Shown: positions 12,901 to 24,900 of the stretch, in pieces
Numbering within the stretch: the stretch's first letter is position 1
How the letters are laid out: each line of letters starts with the position of its first letter
Position numbers and translations under genes: made by a program
Origin: Apostichopus californicus
Lineage: Eukaryota; Echinodermata; Holothuroidea; Aspidochirotida; Stichopodidae
Direction of reading: 5' to 3'
Length of the DNA: 33,190 nucleotides
Assembly (NCBI GenBank): GCA_020650975.1
Contig: JAIPMN010021822.1
Coordinates: 1 to 33,190 of the forward strand
Notes under the pieces: generated by a model
Told to the model about the DNA's origin: nothing
What the model saw: only the letters and a program-made list of their open reading frames with translations
Databases searched by the model: none

Positions 12901-15900
12901 CCACATAAACTTGGGAGAAATTTGTCCATGTTTCACCACAATGTTACCATGGAGTCCATTGAGACTTTCAAAATTAAGGAACACACATATATATATACAT
13001 TCAGCAAACGTGTACATATTATGCAAGTTGTACTGAGTTAATGCAAATGTCCAATTGTTTAAATGGTACAGTGTAACCTTGGAAATCTTTTCTTCAAAAT
13101 TGTTTGTTTGACAGACAAATAATAAGTTGCCATGGAAACAAACAAAGTAGGCATGCCTCCAAAAATGTGTGCTACAATTTCTATGTAAAGATACACTTTC
13201 TATAATTTCCTTACAAAGAAGACAACATAAACCATACTTATGAAGTGTTATTAGCATATCTATTGCATTTGAAAATATATAACTCATTTTAAACAAATTT
13301 CATGCATAAATAAAGTCTATCTATCATAGTAACATATAAAAGCATAGTTCAGAAGGATTTTCTTGACCTGTAACAGAGGATCTAACTCTGTATATCTTGT
13401 AAGGAGACATGGCAGTAGGAGAAAGTTTCAATAATGGTATACTGACCTGACAAGATATTCCGGTATATAAACCAACAATATGAATATATCATTTCGCAGA
13501 AGTAGTACTTAAGGCACAAATCACTGCTAAACTTGGTTTCCATTGTAACTTCATGCTTATAATTACCATAGTTCATGTTGATGTTATGATATTTGTCTGT
13601 TTATATTTTCAATTTTAGTTAAAGAGGTTATGAAATGGAATTTTTTTTCTTTATCATCGTATTCTGTACACTCGTAGCTTTCTAATGATACCCAATTTGT
13701 GTCAAACGAAGCTTGCATCCTTGAGGAATAAACGATCAAAAATCCGAGGGTAATAAAAACTTTCTAAAAATTGTTGTATTTACGGTAATGCAGTGTGACG
13801 TCAGTCGAGGAACTCAGCTCACTTCTGAGACGCTATGTTTACATTCTTAAACGTCTGAGAACACACACCATTACACTGTTGCAGTGCTCCGTATAGTAAT
13901 TGAGATTTGGTGTTTGGAGTTTTGTTTTTACGTAAATTTATCTCGTAACTGTTAAATATGCCCAGCCGATATGTGGTTGCAGGTTGCTCCACCACAAGTA
14001 TAAAGATGGATTTTACCTGCACGCTTTTCCAAAAGATGACAGAAATCGAAGAATTTGAACATGACTCATTCAAATTTTTATAAACCCTTCACATACACAA
14101 CGTTACGAGTGCCTGTAGGCCTATACTATTGCCAAATTACTTGTTATTCTCCTTCAGTTACTGAGAACCAAGTACATAGCATCTGCTATAATTAAGAAAT
14201 AAACAGACACACATACTCACATCACTATCAATGGAATCATTTAGTCTAAGAAGACTCAGCTCTGCATCAATGTATACATATTTGTTATCTTCAATCCCGT
14301 CCTGTAAGGATAAGCTGATGTTTGGATCATTCTCACCAGCGAAACCTTCAAATGGCAGATACCCTATCGATGTCCCTAAAAATGTAACATGAATCCATTT
14401 GTATCATAATGAAACCGTATGTGAAATCTTACTGTGGCATTCACACCTTCTACATAGACTGGAGTAATATGAGGCATGAATTGTCAAAGAATTAGGTTAT
14501 GAAAATTAATCCAGAGAAACATAATGGTGCTGAAATATTCTTTTTAAATATATTGTTACATATAGCTTGACTGCAATGTGTCTGTAGAAGACAGTGATAA
14601 TTTTCTGGAACTATAAAACAATTAAGGTCATGTAATAGGTTGGAAAAGTATCAAAGCAATGCATAGACAAAATGTAGTTAAAGGGTGTGCCTCACAGAGG
14701 GGGGGAAGGCAAGCCATATGTGCAATAATTCGATTAGCCGAGTTTATCGCCGTTAAACTCTGTTTTTCGATCGAATGGATAACCATGTTTTTCGCGATTA
14801 ACTCAGTTTATCGAGCGAAAAGCAGGGTTACCACGATAAACTAAGATTATGGGTGATAAACCGAGTTTATCAAATGGGATGTTTTTGCTCAATAAACTAA
14901 GTTTATCGATAATCTCTGTTTATAGATAAACTGAGTTTATCGATAAACTTAGTTTATCGCTCGATAAACTAAGTTTATCAAATTGGATATGGCACGCCAC
15001 ATGTGCAATAATTCCATAAACCGAGTTTATTGCTGTTAACTCTGCTTTTCGCTCAATAAACTGAGTTTATCGCTAAAAACACGGTTATCCAGTCAAAAAA
15101 CAGAGCTGGGGTGGATAGAGACATTGAACCTGTAAGCCACATCAATTTGTTCTTATTGCAATATACTCATTAGTGTTGTTTCTACAGTAATTCCAGGTGA
15201 GATAAAACTATCCACGTCATTTGGTGGGTATAATATGCAAAGCAGATTTGGGTTCACATCTGTGTGTCAGTTACTAAATATAATGATACATGGTTCTAAT
15301 TACCTGGTAGAGATTCTTCGTCGATGTCAAATCTTAGGATTCCGCCACCATCATTTCTCGAACAAACTGCAAAAACATAAAACAGGCAATGGATAGTTGA
15401 GAATAGTTCTTCTACAGGTGTGGAGTAAGTTTGAAGATGTTGATATAATGAGAATTGAGATACATACTGCAGTCATACATGCTCTGTTCTCTGTTAACAG
15501 TATGGATTGATTTATACAAACTCTGATGGGTATATCCGGTGATAGCTAAATGGTTCTTCTACAGGTGTGGAGTAAGTGTGAAGATGTTGATATAATGAGA
15601 ATTGAGATATATACTGCAGTCATACTGTACATGCTCTGTTCTCTGTTAACAGTATGGATTGATTTATACAAACTATGATGGGTATATCTGGTGATAGCTA
15701 AAGGGTTCCATGCAGAACAAAAGTGTTATAATTTTTTTCCTAAGAAACTACAAAGTCGCCAATATTATTCATTGACTACATAGCTCATTTAATAAATCAA
15801 TGGTAGCATTAAACCTAATTTAATACAACTAAAATCTAAGTAAAGAAGGCTTGAGTTCTGTGAACATTACTGTCTACAGAGAGTGTACAATAACTATTAT

Positions 15901-18900
15901 ATTTCAACCATGGGAGAAGTAATTAACTTGACAGGAAGAAATGCATGTCAGTTGAATCATAAACAAAGTATGAAAAAACAGAAAAATGAAAGAAAACTCA
16001 CCAGCTATATCTTGCCCTATAAATGCAAACAGAAAAACACAAATTAAAGAATCTTTAAAAGAAAGATATATATCTGTCACTGTCCTTAAATCTGGATATT
16101 ACTATAAGTCATGAATAACCATGACCCTAAACCATCCATCACCCAATCATGCACACCCTCGCTGGGAAACATTCTGTTGAACCAAACGTTTCGATGTTGT
16201 ACAAGTTGTGAAAAATGTCTACAGTACATAAACAAACTAATATATACTGTATAGAAATGGAGAGTAGTACTTATAACAGCTCCAGTGTTGCAACTTAACT
16301 AAACTTGTATATGATACTTGTATATCTCGTCCAGTTACAGAGTTGTTGACAATTGACAATTCATAATCATGGACGTGAAATATGGATCTAAGAGACTGAC
16401 TTCGGTCAGCTTGCGGCTTTGATAAGCCAATGAGGCTCCCTCCCGAGTTCTTGCTTGCAGGAAGATCTAAAATACATACACATACATACTGTACATACCC
16501 TACCAAGTCATTTCAAACCTTGGAAGTAACATACTGTATGCTGGCTCTGTATACAATATGATGTTTGTTCTAAACTCATTTTTAATTTCAATATTTGCCA
16601 TAAATTACCGATTTAAGCACTGTATGTGAATGTTCCATTATATCATTCGAACTTTCATAATGAATTATGTTCATATCAGTAAATTACAAAGAAGGACCAT
16701 CACTAAAATCGATAAAATGTGACTTATTTAGAACTAATTGATACAAAATCATGGTGAGCATAATCGCAAGGAAACTGCTGGTGGCCAAATATGCAAACTA
16801 ATTCATCAGCATAATTTCCCAAAAGGATTCATGGAAACTGAGTGACTTCCTCAAGATCTAGAAGAAGAAGTCTAAAAGAAGAAGTTGGTTTTGTTAACGT
16901 CTTGCGTTCTAATCATCTTTAAGCTGGAATAATGTGTAGAATGTCAGAGTATATGTACAGATCATTTATGATAAATAGACTAGAAATACTTGAGAAAAAG
17001 AGACTTCACATTGCCATAAGTAACCAGCAGGATGTTTTACCAATTTTAAAATCAGGAGTTTGCTCTCTGAAAAAAGGATGTTATGAGTCATCCTTAGGTC
17101 CAGTCTTGGAGTCTTACTGTGGTCAAGTCACAATTCAAGTCAAGTTATTCAATAGTTAGCTCAAGTCACATCAAGCAAGACACATTTTTCAAGTCTGCTT
17201 GAGCCAACTTGAGTCATTAGTTGAAATAAAAACAAGTCATTATGAGTCATTTCAGAGTCATAACTGAATACATGTAATTGCTTGTATAACCATAGTACCT
17301 TATTGTATAGTTTTTCTTATAAATCACCTGTGTTTTATTTACAATATGCCCCATTTATGGACTGTCGGAATCCAGACTAATGTTAAAGTTCAGATTAACC
17401 ACTTTCAACACTAAAATTATTTGCTGAGCAGACAAGTTAGCAGTAATTGTATTTCAATGACTAACTAGGCATAAAGAATCTACAAGCATGAGGTCCAAAT
17501 TGTAGTGTGGTAGTATCGCCTCAATCTGTTTAGGGTTTAGAAGGAATGTTAAATGAACATCAGCTATAGCCTCAGTTTGTTTACATAAAAATGTTTGGAT
17601 ATATGTTTTAAAATCATAAATATTTCTGGTGTTATAGCAGCTCAATGAATTACTGTTCCCCTTCGAAATGAAGACATGACCATACTCTCGTCTATTGACT
17701 TGACCCTGAAAGTTGCATGGTTTTACAGTTTAGATGTCAAGTCTCATCGGTGATTCCACTCAAGTCAAAGCATTGTGGGTTCAGACTCCAGTCATATGGA
17801 AACTTTTGCTCTACATGATAAACGGCCCGTTGTCAGAGACTTAAATGCTGTTGTATACGCACAGGATGGGGTTTTCACTCTCCGAAATCGCTGTGAGAGC
17901 ACTGCACACTGTACTGTGTTCAGATTAGCCGCGTAAAGGAGGACGTCACAAATTTCTTACGATGCTTTTGATTTGCTGAAGAAAAGTATGATCCTTAATA
18001 ATGACCAATCATGTCGAATTTTATGTCACTAGAGAGAAGAGTCAACTAACTTTCCTTTTGCATAGGAAAGAAATTGGTTGCAATCACACTCCCAGAAACC
18101 ACAATGTAAGCATTGAGAGATAGGGACATTTTGAAGAGGTTCACTGCTTTCCGAAGTCACAGTGGGTTTTACTTTTTCAAATAAAAAGGACGGGGTTTAG
18201 TTCACACGCATAATATATAACGAGACATGATTTTAAAGAGGACACAATATTCTTAAAAATGACATAAGAATGAGTTTCCTGAGTGCTATACTTAGAAAGT
18301 TATGAAAAGATTTAGCGTGAAATGTGCTTATTTATAGCGATATTTTCTGCATAACAGGGGTTTTGTGCCGAGTTCCGCAACGGTTAGATCACATTAAAAT
18401 CCATCAACCTGTCACCCTTCAGTCTCTTTTGACGGTGGAGAGGGGGGGCAGGGGGTATAACATGTCTCTGTTAACTTCCCAGACTTCAGGAAAGCCTCAT
18501 AACTGTCTTTACATGAAACCATCATATCTTGCAACCTAAGCAAATTGCTGTCATTCTTCTACAAAAATATATTTAATGTTCTCTATCAGAATTTCAATGG
18601 CTTTCTTCAAGGATCAGATATTATAATCAGTGCAGGTAAATGAATCTAATGAAATGTCTCATACCCACTAAAAGCTTTTACGAAAAGACAAGGACTAAAA
18701 ACAAAACAAAATACTTGTAGCTCCATTAAATAGTAGTTAGTTCAATACATCTCTAGAGTTTCTACATTATATTTTGTTCTAGATGCAGATTTCCTAATTG
18801 GTCTGTCTGATTCATTTATAATGATGATATAAAGATATTGTTTTATTAAGTAGAGCATTTTTGTTTTTAATTCCAAACTATTTCATCAAGGAATAAGGAA

Positions 18901-21900
18901 GAGACCCAGTATATAAATTTGCATGAATTATGCAATTAAAAACTGTGTCAAAAATATTACATTCAAGTGCAAGTACTTACCAATGACATATTGATACATT
19001 TATAATGTATTATAGAACTGTTGTTAAGTAAAGTACAGTAGCTACAAAAGTTCCTGTCACTAGCTATAAATATTGAGCATTCCAGCTACTTGTAAGATGG
19101 TCACGTTTGCATATATGGAAGCTGACATATCACTTTCAAAGTGCTAGTTAAAGAGAGACAAGTGATATAACACAGTAGACCTGTCATAGTTATAGTAATT
19201 TCTATCTCACTGACAAGGAAACTGAAAATACAGCTCCATTCCATGTATATGGTACCTAGCATTCTTACAACAACACTATATATACAAATACTATCTTCTA
19301 GATAGTGAAGTGTGGTCATCGTAAAAACAAATACGTAAAAAAATACAGCTCCATTCCATGTATATGGTACCTAACATTCTTACAACAACACTATATAAAT
19401 ACTATCTTCTAGATAGTGAAGTGTGGTCATCATTAAAACAAATACGTAAAAAAAATACAGCTCCATTCCATGTATATATATGGTACCTAGCATTCTTACA
19501 ACAACACTATACAAATATCTTTTAGATAGTGAAGTGTGGTCATCGTAAAAACAAGACTTCATAGTTATTCACAACTATTAGGAGTAAGCACCTTGGGTTT
19601 TATAACTTACATCTAGTACTGTAGATAGTTGAGTTTTTGACATAATGTTACATGCCCTAGGAAAGACATTTCAGTGTAAATACTAAGTCAGTTTCTGATG
19701 CTTTCTTCATTTGCAACAAACATTAAACAAATCTTGGCCTATCCTGAAGTTCAGTTTTCAAATGTATACACTTATTACAGAAGCAAATTGTTCGTTCTCA
19801 ATAAATGATTTATTTATTAATTCATCAGTATAGTCAGAATGCAAAAATGAATTGTGGTTTCGATGATGTAACATATGAGCAGTTTTCTTCATGAATCTGA
19901 CATGTTTAGTGAGGGTGTACATGTTTACAAGGGTTTCACAATTTGACCTCTGATGACCTTTGCCCTCCACCAAAAACAAAAGGCTTCTTTTACACAATGT
20001 GGTACTCCTACACACCAAATATGAGGTCTGCCCATGATTCCCTTCTCGTGATATCGTGTTTATGAGGTTTTCACCTTATGACCCCTGGTGACCCCAAATG
20101 ACCTTTGACCTCCACCAAAAACAAACTTCTTGAACTTAATGTGGTACTTCTACACACTACACATGAAGTCTGCCCATGAATATTGTGTTAACAAGGTTTT
20201 AACATTTTGACCCCTGGTGACCCCAAATGTCCTTTGAACTCACCAAACACAATAGGCTTCTTGTACTCAATATGGTTCTTTTACACACTTAATATGACGT
20301 CCTCCCAAGCTTTTCTTCTTGAGATATCGTGTTTCCAAGGTTTTCACACTTTGACCCCTGGTGACCCCAAATGACCTTTGACCAGGGGCCACCAAAAACA
20401 ATAGGCTTCTTTTAATCAATGTGGTACTTCTACACATCAAATATGAAATTGGTCTGACATTTCCTTCTTGAGATATCGTGTTTACAAGGTTTTCACAATT
20501 TGACCGCAAATGACCTTTGACCTCCACCAAAAACAATAGGCTTCTTGTACTCAATGTGATACTTCTACACACTAAATATGAAATTAGTCTGACCTTCCCT
20601 TCTTGAGAAATCATGTTTACAAGCTGGACGTCACAAAGGCACTCACACACACACACACGCCATCATGAATGCATACTGTAGGTTACGATTATCGTCTTAA
20701 ACAAAAAATCATTTAGAATATGAAATGACTATGTGCATAACATTTACAACTTCGCATAGAATTGATTCAGTTGAATGATTTTGATGTGAATATATTTCAA
20801 TTTGAACCAAAAAGTATGAAATTTTCACAATTTGGTAGTTTATATTTGATTTTTAAGCAGTGTTTGCATCCATACATGTTTGATACCATACATTTAATAT
20901 AGATCACACCCCTACTGCATGTAACATCAATGCTACATGAGGGAGTTTCTAGGCATGATGAGTAAATAACATACTAGTTGTGCCAAACATTTTATATATA
21001 TATTATATATATATTGATTGAAATGTCATTTCCTTGTCTACACTCACTACACTCAGCATTGGTAAACACAAAATCAATTCACTGCAAATCAAAAATGATT
21101 TGCTGTCTCAAAATAGCTGCCAGCAATAAGCAACGCTTTGAAAGGAATTTGTTCTTCACTTCCGCCCTGGTCTACTATTAGCTTCATAAAACAAATACAT
21201 AATAAAACCTGGTTCACTTGTTCATACAATCAGGATTCATATATACTGTGTGTTGCCAGCTCACACAGCACCTTTTTAATAAAAGGCAATTTTGTTTCAG
21301 TATCATCTGTGGATGTAAATCATCCGCAAAAGCAGATAAAATGGAAGCGACATGTGCCATATCTTGTGTTACTCTATTCATTAAGTAAATGTAATAGAAA
21401 TCAAAAGGCACCACCACAGCACAGCAGGCTACAAGCCCTCATTCTGCATTATAAGTTGAGAACTAATTGACTTCCATGTGTGTAGAGTGCTTTCCTCATT
21501 TCTCTACTATTGATTTCTGCCTCCAAAGAGTACCGTATATTGAGCAGTATCAATTTTGGCAAATGCTAGAGAATCTTTATTACATAGAGATTACAAATGA
21601 CAACACCGTCAGTACAAAGTGTAGCATCATCATCATTGACTGCTAAGATTACACAACACATGTCTGCAAATTGCTAATGCAGTTTCTGTCTCTGATACCT
21701 TCTTCTTTTGGACATGTTCTATCTACTATGGAATGAACTGTTTTCCCAAGTCCCCCCTCCCCCTATTTTTCTAGAACAACCATGCGGATCCAAGACATTT
21801 GTTGTAATAAAAATATACCTGGCTGATAATGTCTGGCTGATAATAAATCTGTCTAGTATTGATCAGCAAAAGATTGATTCTTATAATGGTCCTTCTTGCT

Positions 21901-24900
21901 AATATTTTGTACAACAACAATATAGTATTATCAATCAGGTTTTCTTCAAATTAATTATGGTACTTTGATGTTCAGGTTTCAATGTTTGATATAAAACTAT
22001 GCTCTCTAAAGTTATGTTATGTATAAACTGTACGGTGACAACATAAAACACACAAAGTGATTGTAGGAATGGGATATACATGAAACAAAATTATTGCAGG
22101 AATGTGATTACTATACATGAAACAATGTGATTGCCGGAATGGGATTTCAAGCGTGTACACAAGCCTTTCACTGTTTCTGTTTGGTGAATTAGAAGTTTTT
22201 TGTTGAATGCATATCAAGAAGATTTTCTATAAGAAGTTCACTTGATTTTATTCACTTAGGTACAAGGAACAGGGCTAGGACAATTTCTCCTTCCCGAATT
22301 TCCCACCTGTGAATAAATATGTATCCATAAGAACCTGGCAATTAGTCACTCTCTTTCTGCAGTGTCTCTGTATCAGTGTGTGACGTTATATTAGCAAGCA
22401 CTTGTGTATTGATTGTTGGATACAGATAAAACGTATGCTATTTAGATTAAAACCAGTCTGATACAGTATATATAACTGAGCAATTTGGACTTGTACGGTA
22501 TGAGGTTATAAACTCAACTTAGGCCCATTTAGCAACCATTACCATTCCTTGGTTTTGGCTTAGAGAAACTGGGATACTATCTTTGAGTAACCATTCCTTT
22601 TGCAATGGGAAGTTCACTGCTTGAATTACAGAACCAGACAGTATCTGCATATCTTTACTGAAGTGCTTTGGCAGTCATGCTTACCTATCCTGGGCCACTA
22701 TTCTACCTAAGAAGGATGATTTGATTGCAAGTATGAGACTACCATGTTTTAATCTTCCACATTATAACTTACAATAATGTATGACAACCTTTCCTCTGCA
22801 TTCCTTGACTGTTGAATTTTTTTTCTTCTCTTTTTTCATCCATTATTTATTTCATGTCTTTTCTTGCATCAACCAAGGCCATTTACAAACATTCCTTTGC
22901 TTTAAATTCTAACTATAATCTTTCACATGACATCATGATGTTCAGTAAAGCAATCAGCTGCTGATATTGAATAGCCTACTGTACTGTACTGTACTGCTTC
23001 ACTGAACCTTTACTCTCAATTGAGAGAACAATCTAATCAAACTAAAACTATCAAATCTGTGGAAAGTGGTGATGAGTTTACATCTGTCAGGAGACACAAG
23101 AAAACACATATCTAGGGAGCAATGGCTTAGTAATTTTATGAAAATGTGGATTTCAATATTTAATTTCTATTAATCATTTAATATGCTTGCAGTGCAGCAA
23201 ATTTTTATCTAGCTACAATGTGCTCTTTCTTAAATTATTTATGTTTCTTTCCCAATATTCCCTACATTTTGGTGTTACTGACTGAGTGGGCATTCCAATT
23301 CTCGCAACTTCTATAAATGCATCTCTCTCTCTCTTTCGCCTCTCTCTGATCGCATACTTTGTATGCAGCTGAAATATAACAGATCTATATATTGCCAACA
23401 AACAACAAGTCATTGCAGTTTAAAGCAGCATTTTGCATTTGGTCGCCATTTTCTACTTTTTTGACATGTCCATCGATCACAAAACAGCAAACTAAGATAT
23501 TAGCCAAGTTTTTCCCTGCCAACAACGTTAATTGGCAAGTAATTAAGGATATTTGCAGATGAGAAAAGTGTCCACGACAAATTCCACATTTAAAATTAAT
23601 CGCAAACAGTTCCCCCAAACCCACTAGTTTGAATTCAACCAATCAGAGATGCAGGTTTAGTTTTGAGCCGTTGCTAAAAATAGATTCAAGACTTTGCGTT
23701 GGTACAACCAGGGAGTTGTTATGGAACTCCCTGGTACAACTGCCATATAGACTGTACACAAATTAAGCATGGTGTTGTATTACGTATTGGTCAATGACGT
23801 TCGTAGTGTTTAAATATTCATATTATGGGCGAGGTTTATTGAGATCCCAACGGAAAATATTTTGGAGAAAAACAAAGTTGAAAGTTGCAAATTTTTCGAC
23901 TTTTATGCCACCATTTGAAGTAAGATTTAAGTAGATAAGCTAGTTAGGTATGTCGTTATGGCATAGTGGAGTCAGTGAGGTTGAGAAAAATCATAGAAAA
24001 GGATGCAAAATGCTGCTTTAAAATTAAGTGAAAATAGTTTGACAGAGATCGGCTAGGCCGCTAGAGTTTATCCTACTGTAATAATTGACAACAGATCTAA
24101 CAATTACAGTACAAATTAAACAGTCAGATATGAACATCAGGTCACTTTCAAATATCTGCAAACTAACAGAGCTGTGTCTAATTCAATGGTATAAAGTTCA
24201 CATTCGTTCCACGTACTGTTTGAAGGATCAAGTTTGAAAAGCATTAATATTTATTTTCAATAATCTTCTAGTGAAGTTCACACCTCTACAGACAGGTTGA
24301 TCACTCAATTTTAACAATGATATAATCATACAAGAATTATTTCATGATTCCAACAAAAGAATAGGGTTGACTTCAATCTTAACTTAAAATCTTAAATCTA
24401 TATGTCATAGGTGACCTCAAGTAAACAGGATTATCTGTATTGTATATGAAGAGCACATCACTGAATCTCATGACTCTTAATACAATAATAGATGTGCCGA
24501 AGTAATTGTGTAATAAACTTGCTTCTGATGCCAACCAGACCAAGAGTAATGTCCACATTAAGGACATGTCATCTGCTGAATAACAGGTGAGTTTTAGGCT
24601 GAGCCAGATCTAAAATGCCAAAGGGTGAAGGGATTGACAATTGTACACATCAGATGACTCAAGTATAGACAAGTGCTTATGAATAATTATAGCATGCAGT
24701 TTTGTTCAAAGTCCCGTCAAATGTCTCTACTTGTAATCTGTATTAGTATGTAAATGCTGTTATGCTTCCACATCTATGACATACTCAGTCACGTGTCCTG
24801 TAGTGTACAGTATAAGTTTATTTGTCACAGCGTACTGCATATATAGTGATTTAACAAACCTTGTACAATTATTTAATGTACTACTGTAAGTTCGATTGTC

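Noticed and set aside
12895..13296. 133-codon minus-strand open frame
   Set aside because: No family motif, no phase-compatible splice sites linking it to the cadherin exons, and composition typical of A+T-rich intron.
19101..19562. Short minus-strand frames with repeated peptides
   Set aside because: They are translations of the three-copy 114-bp tandem repeat.
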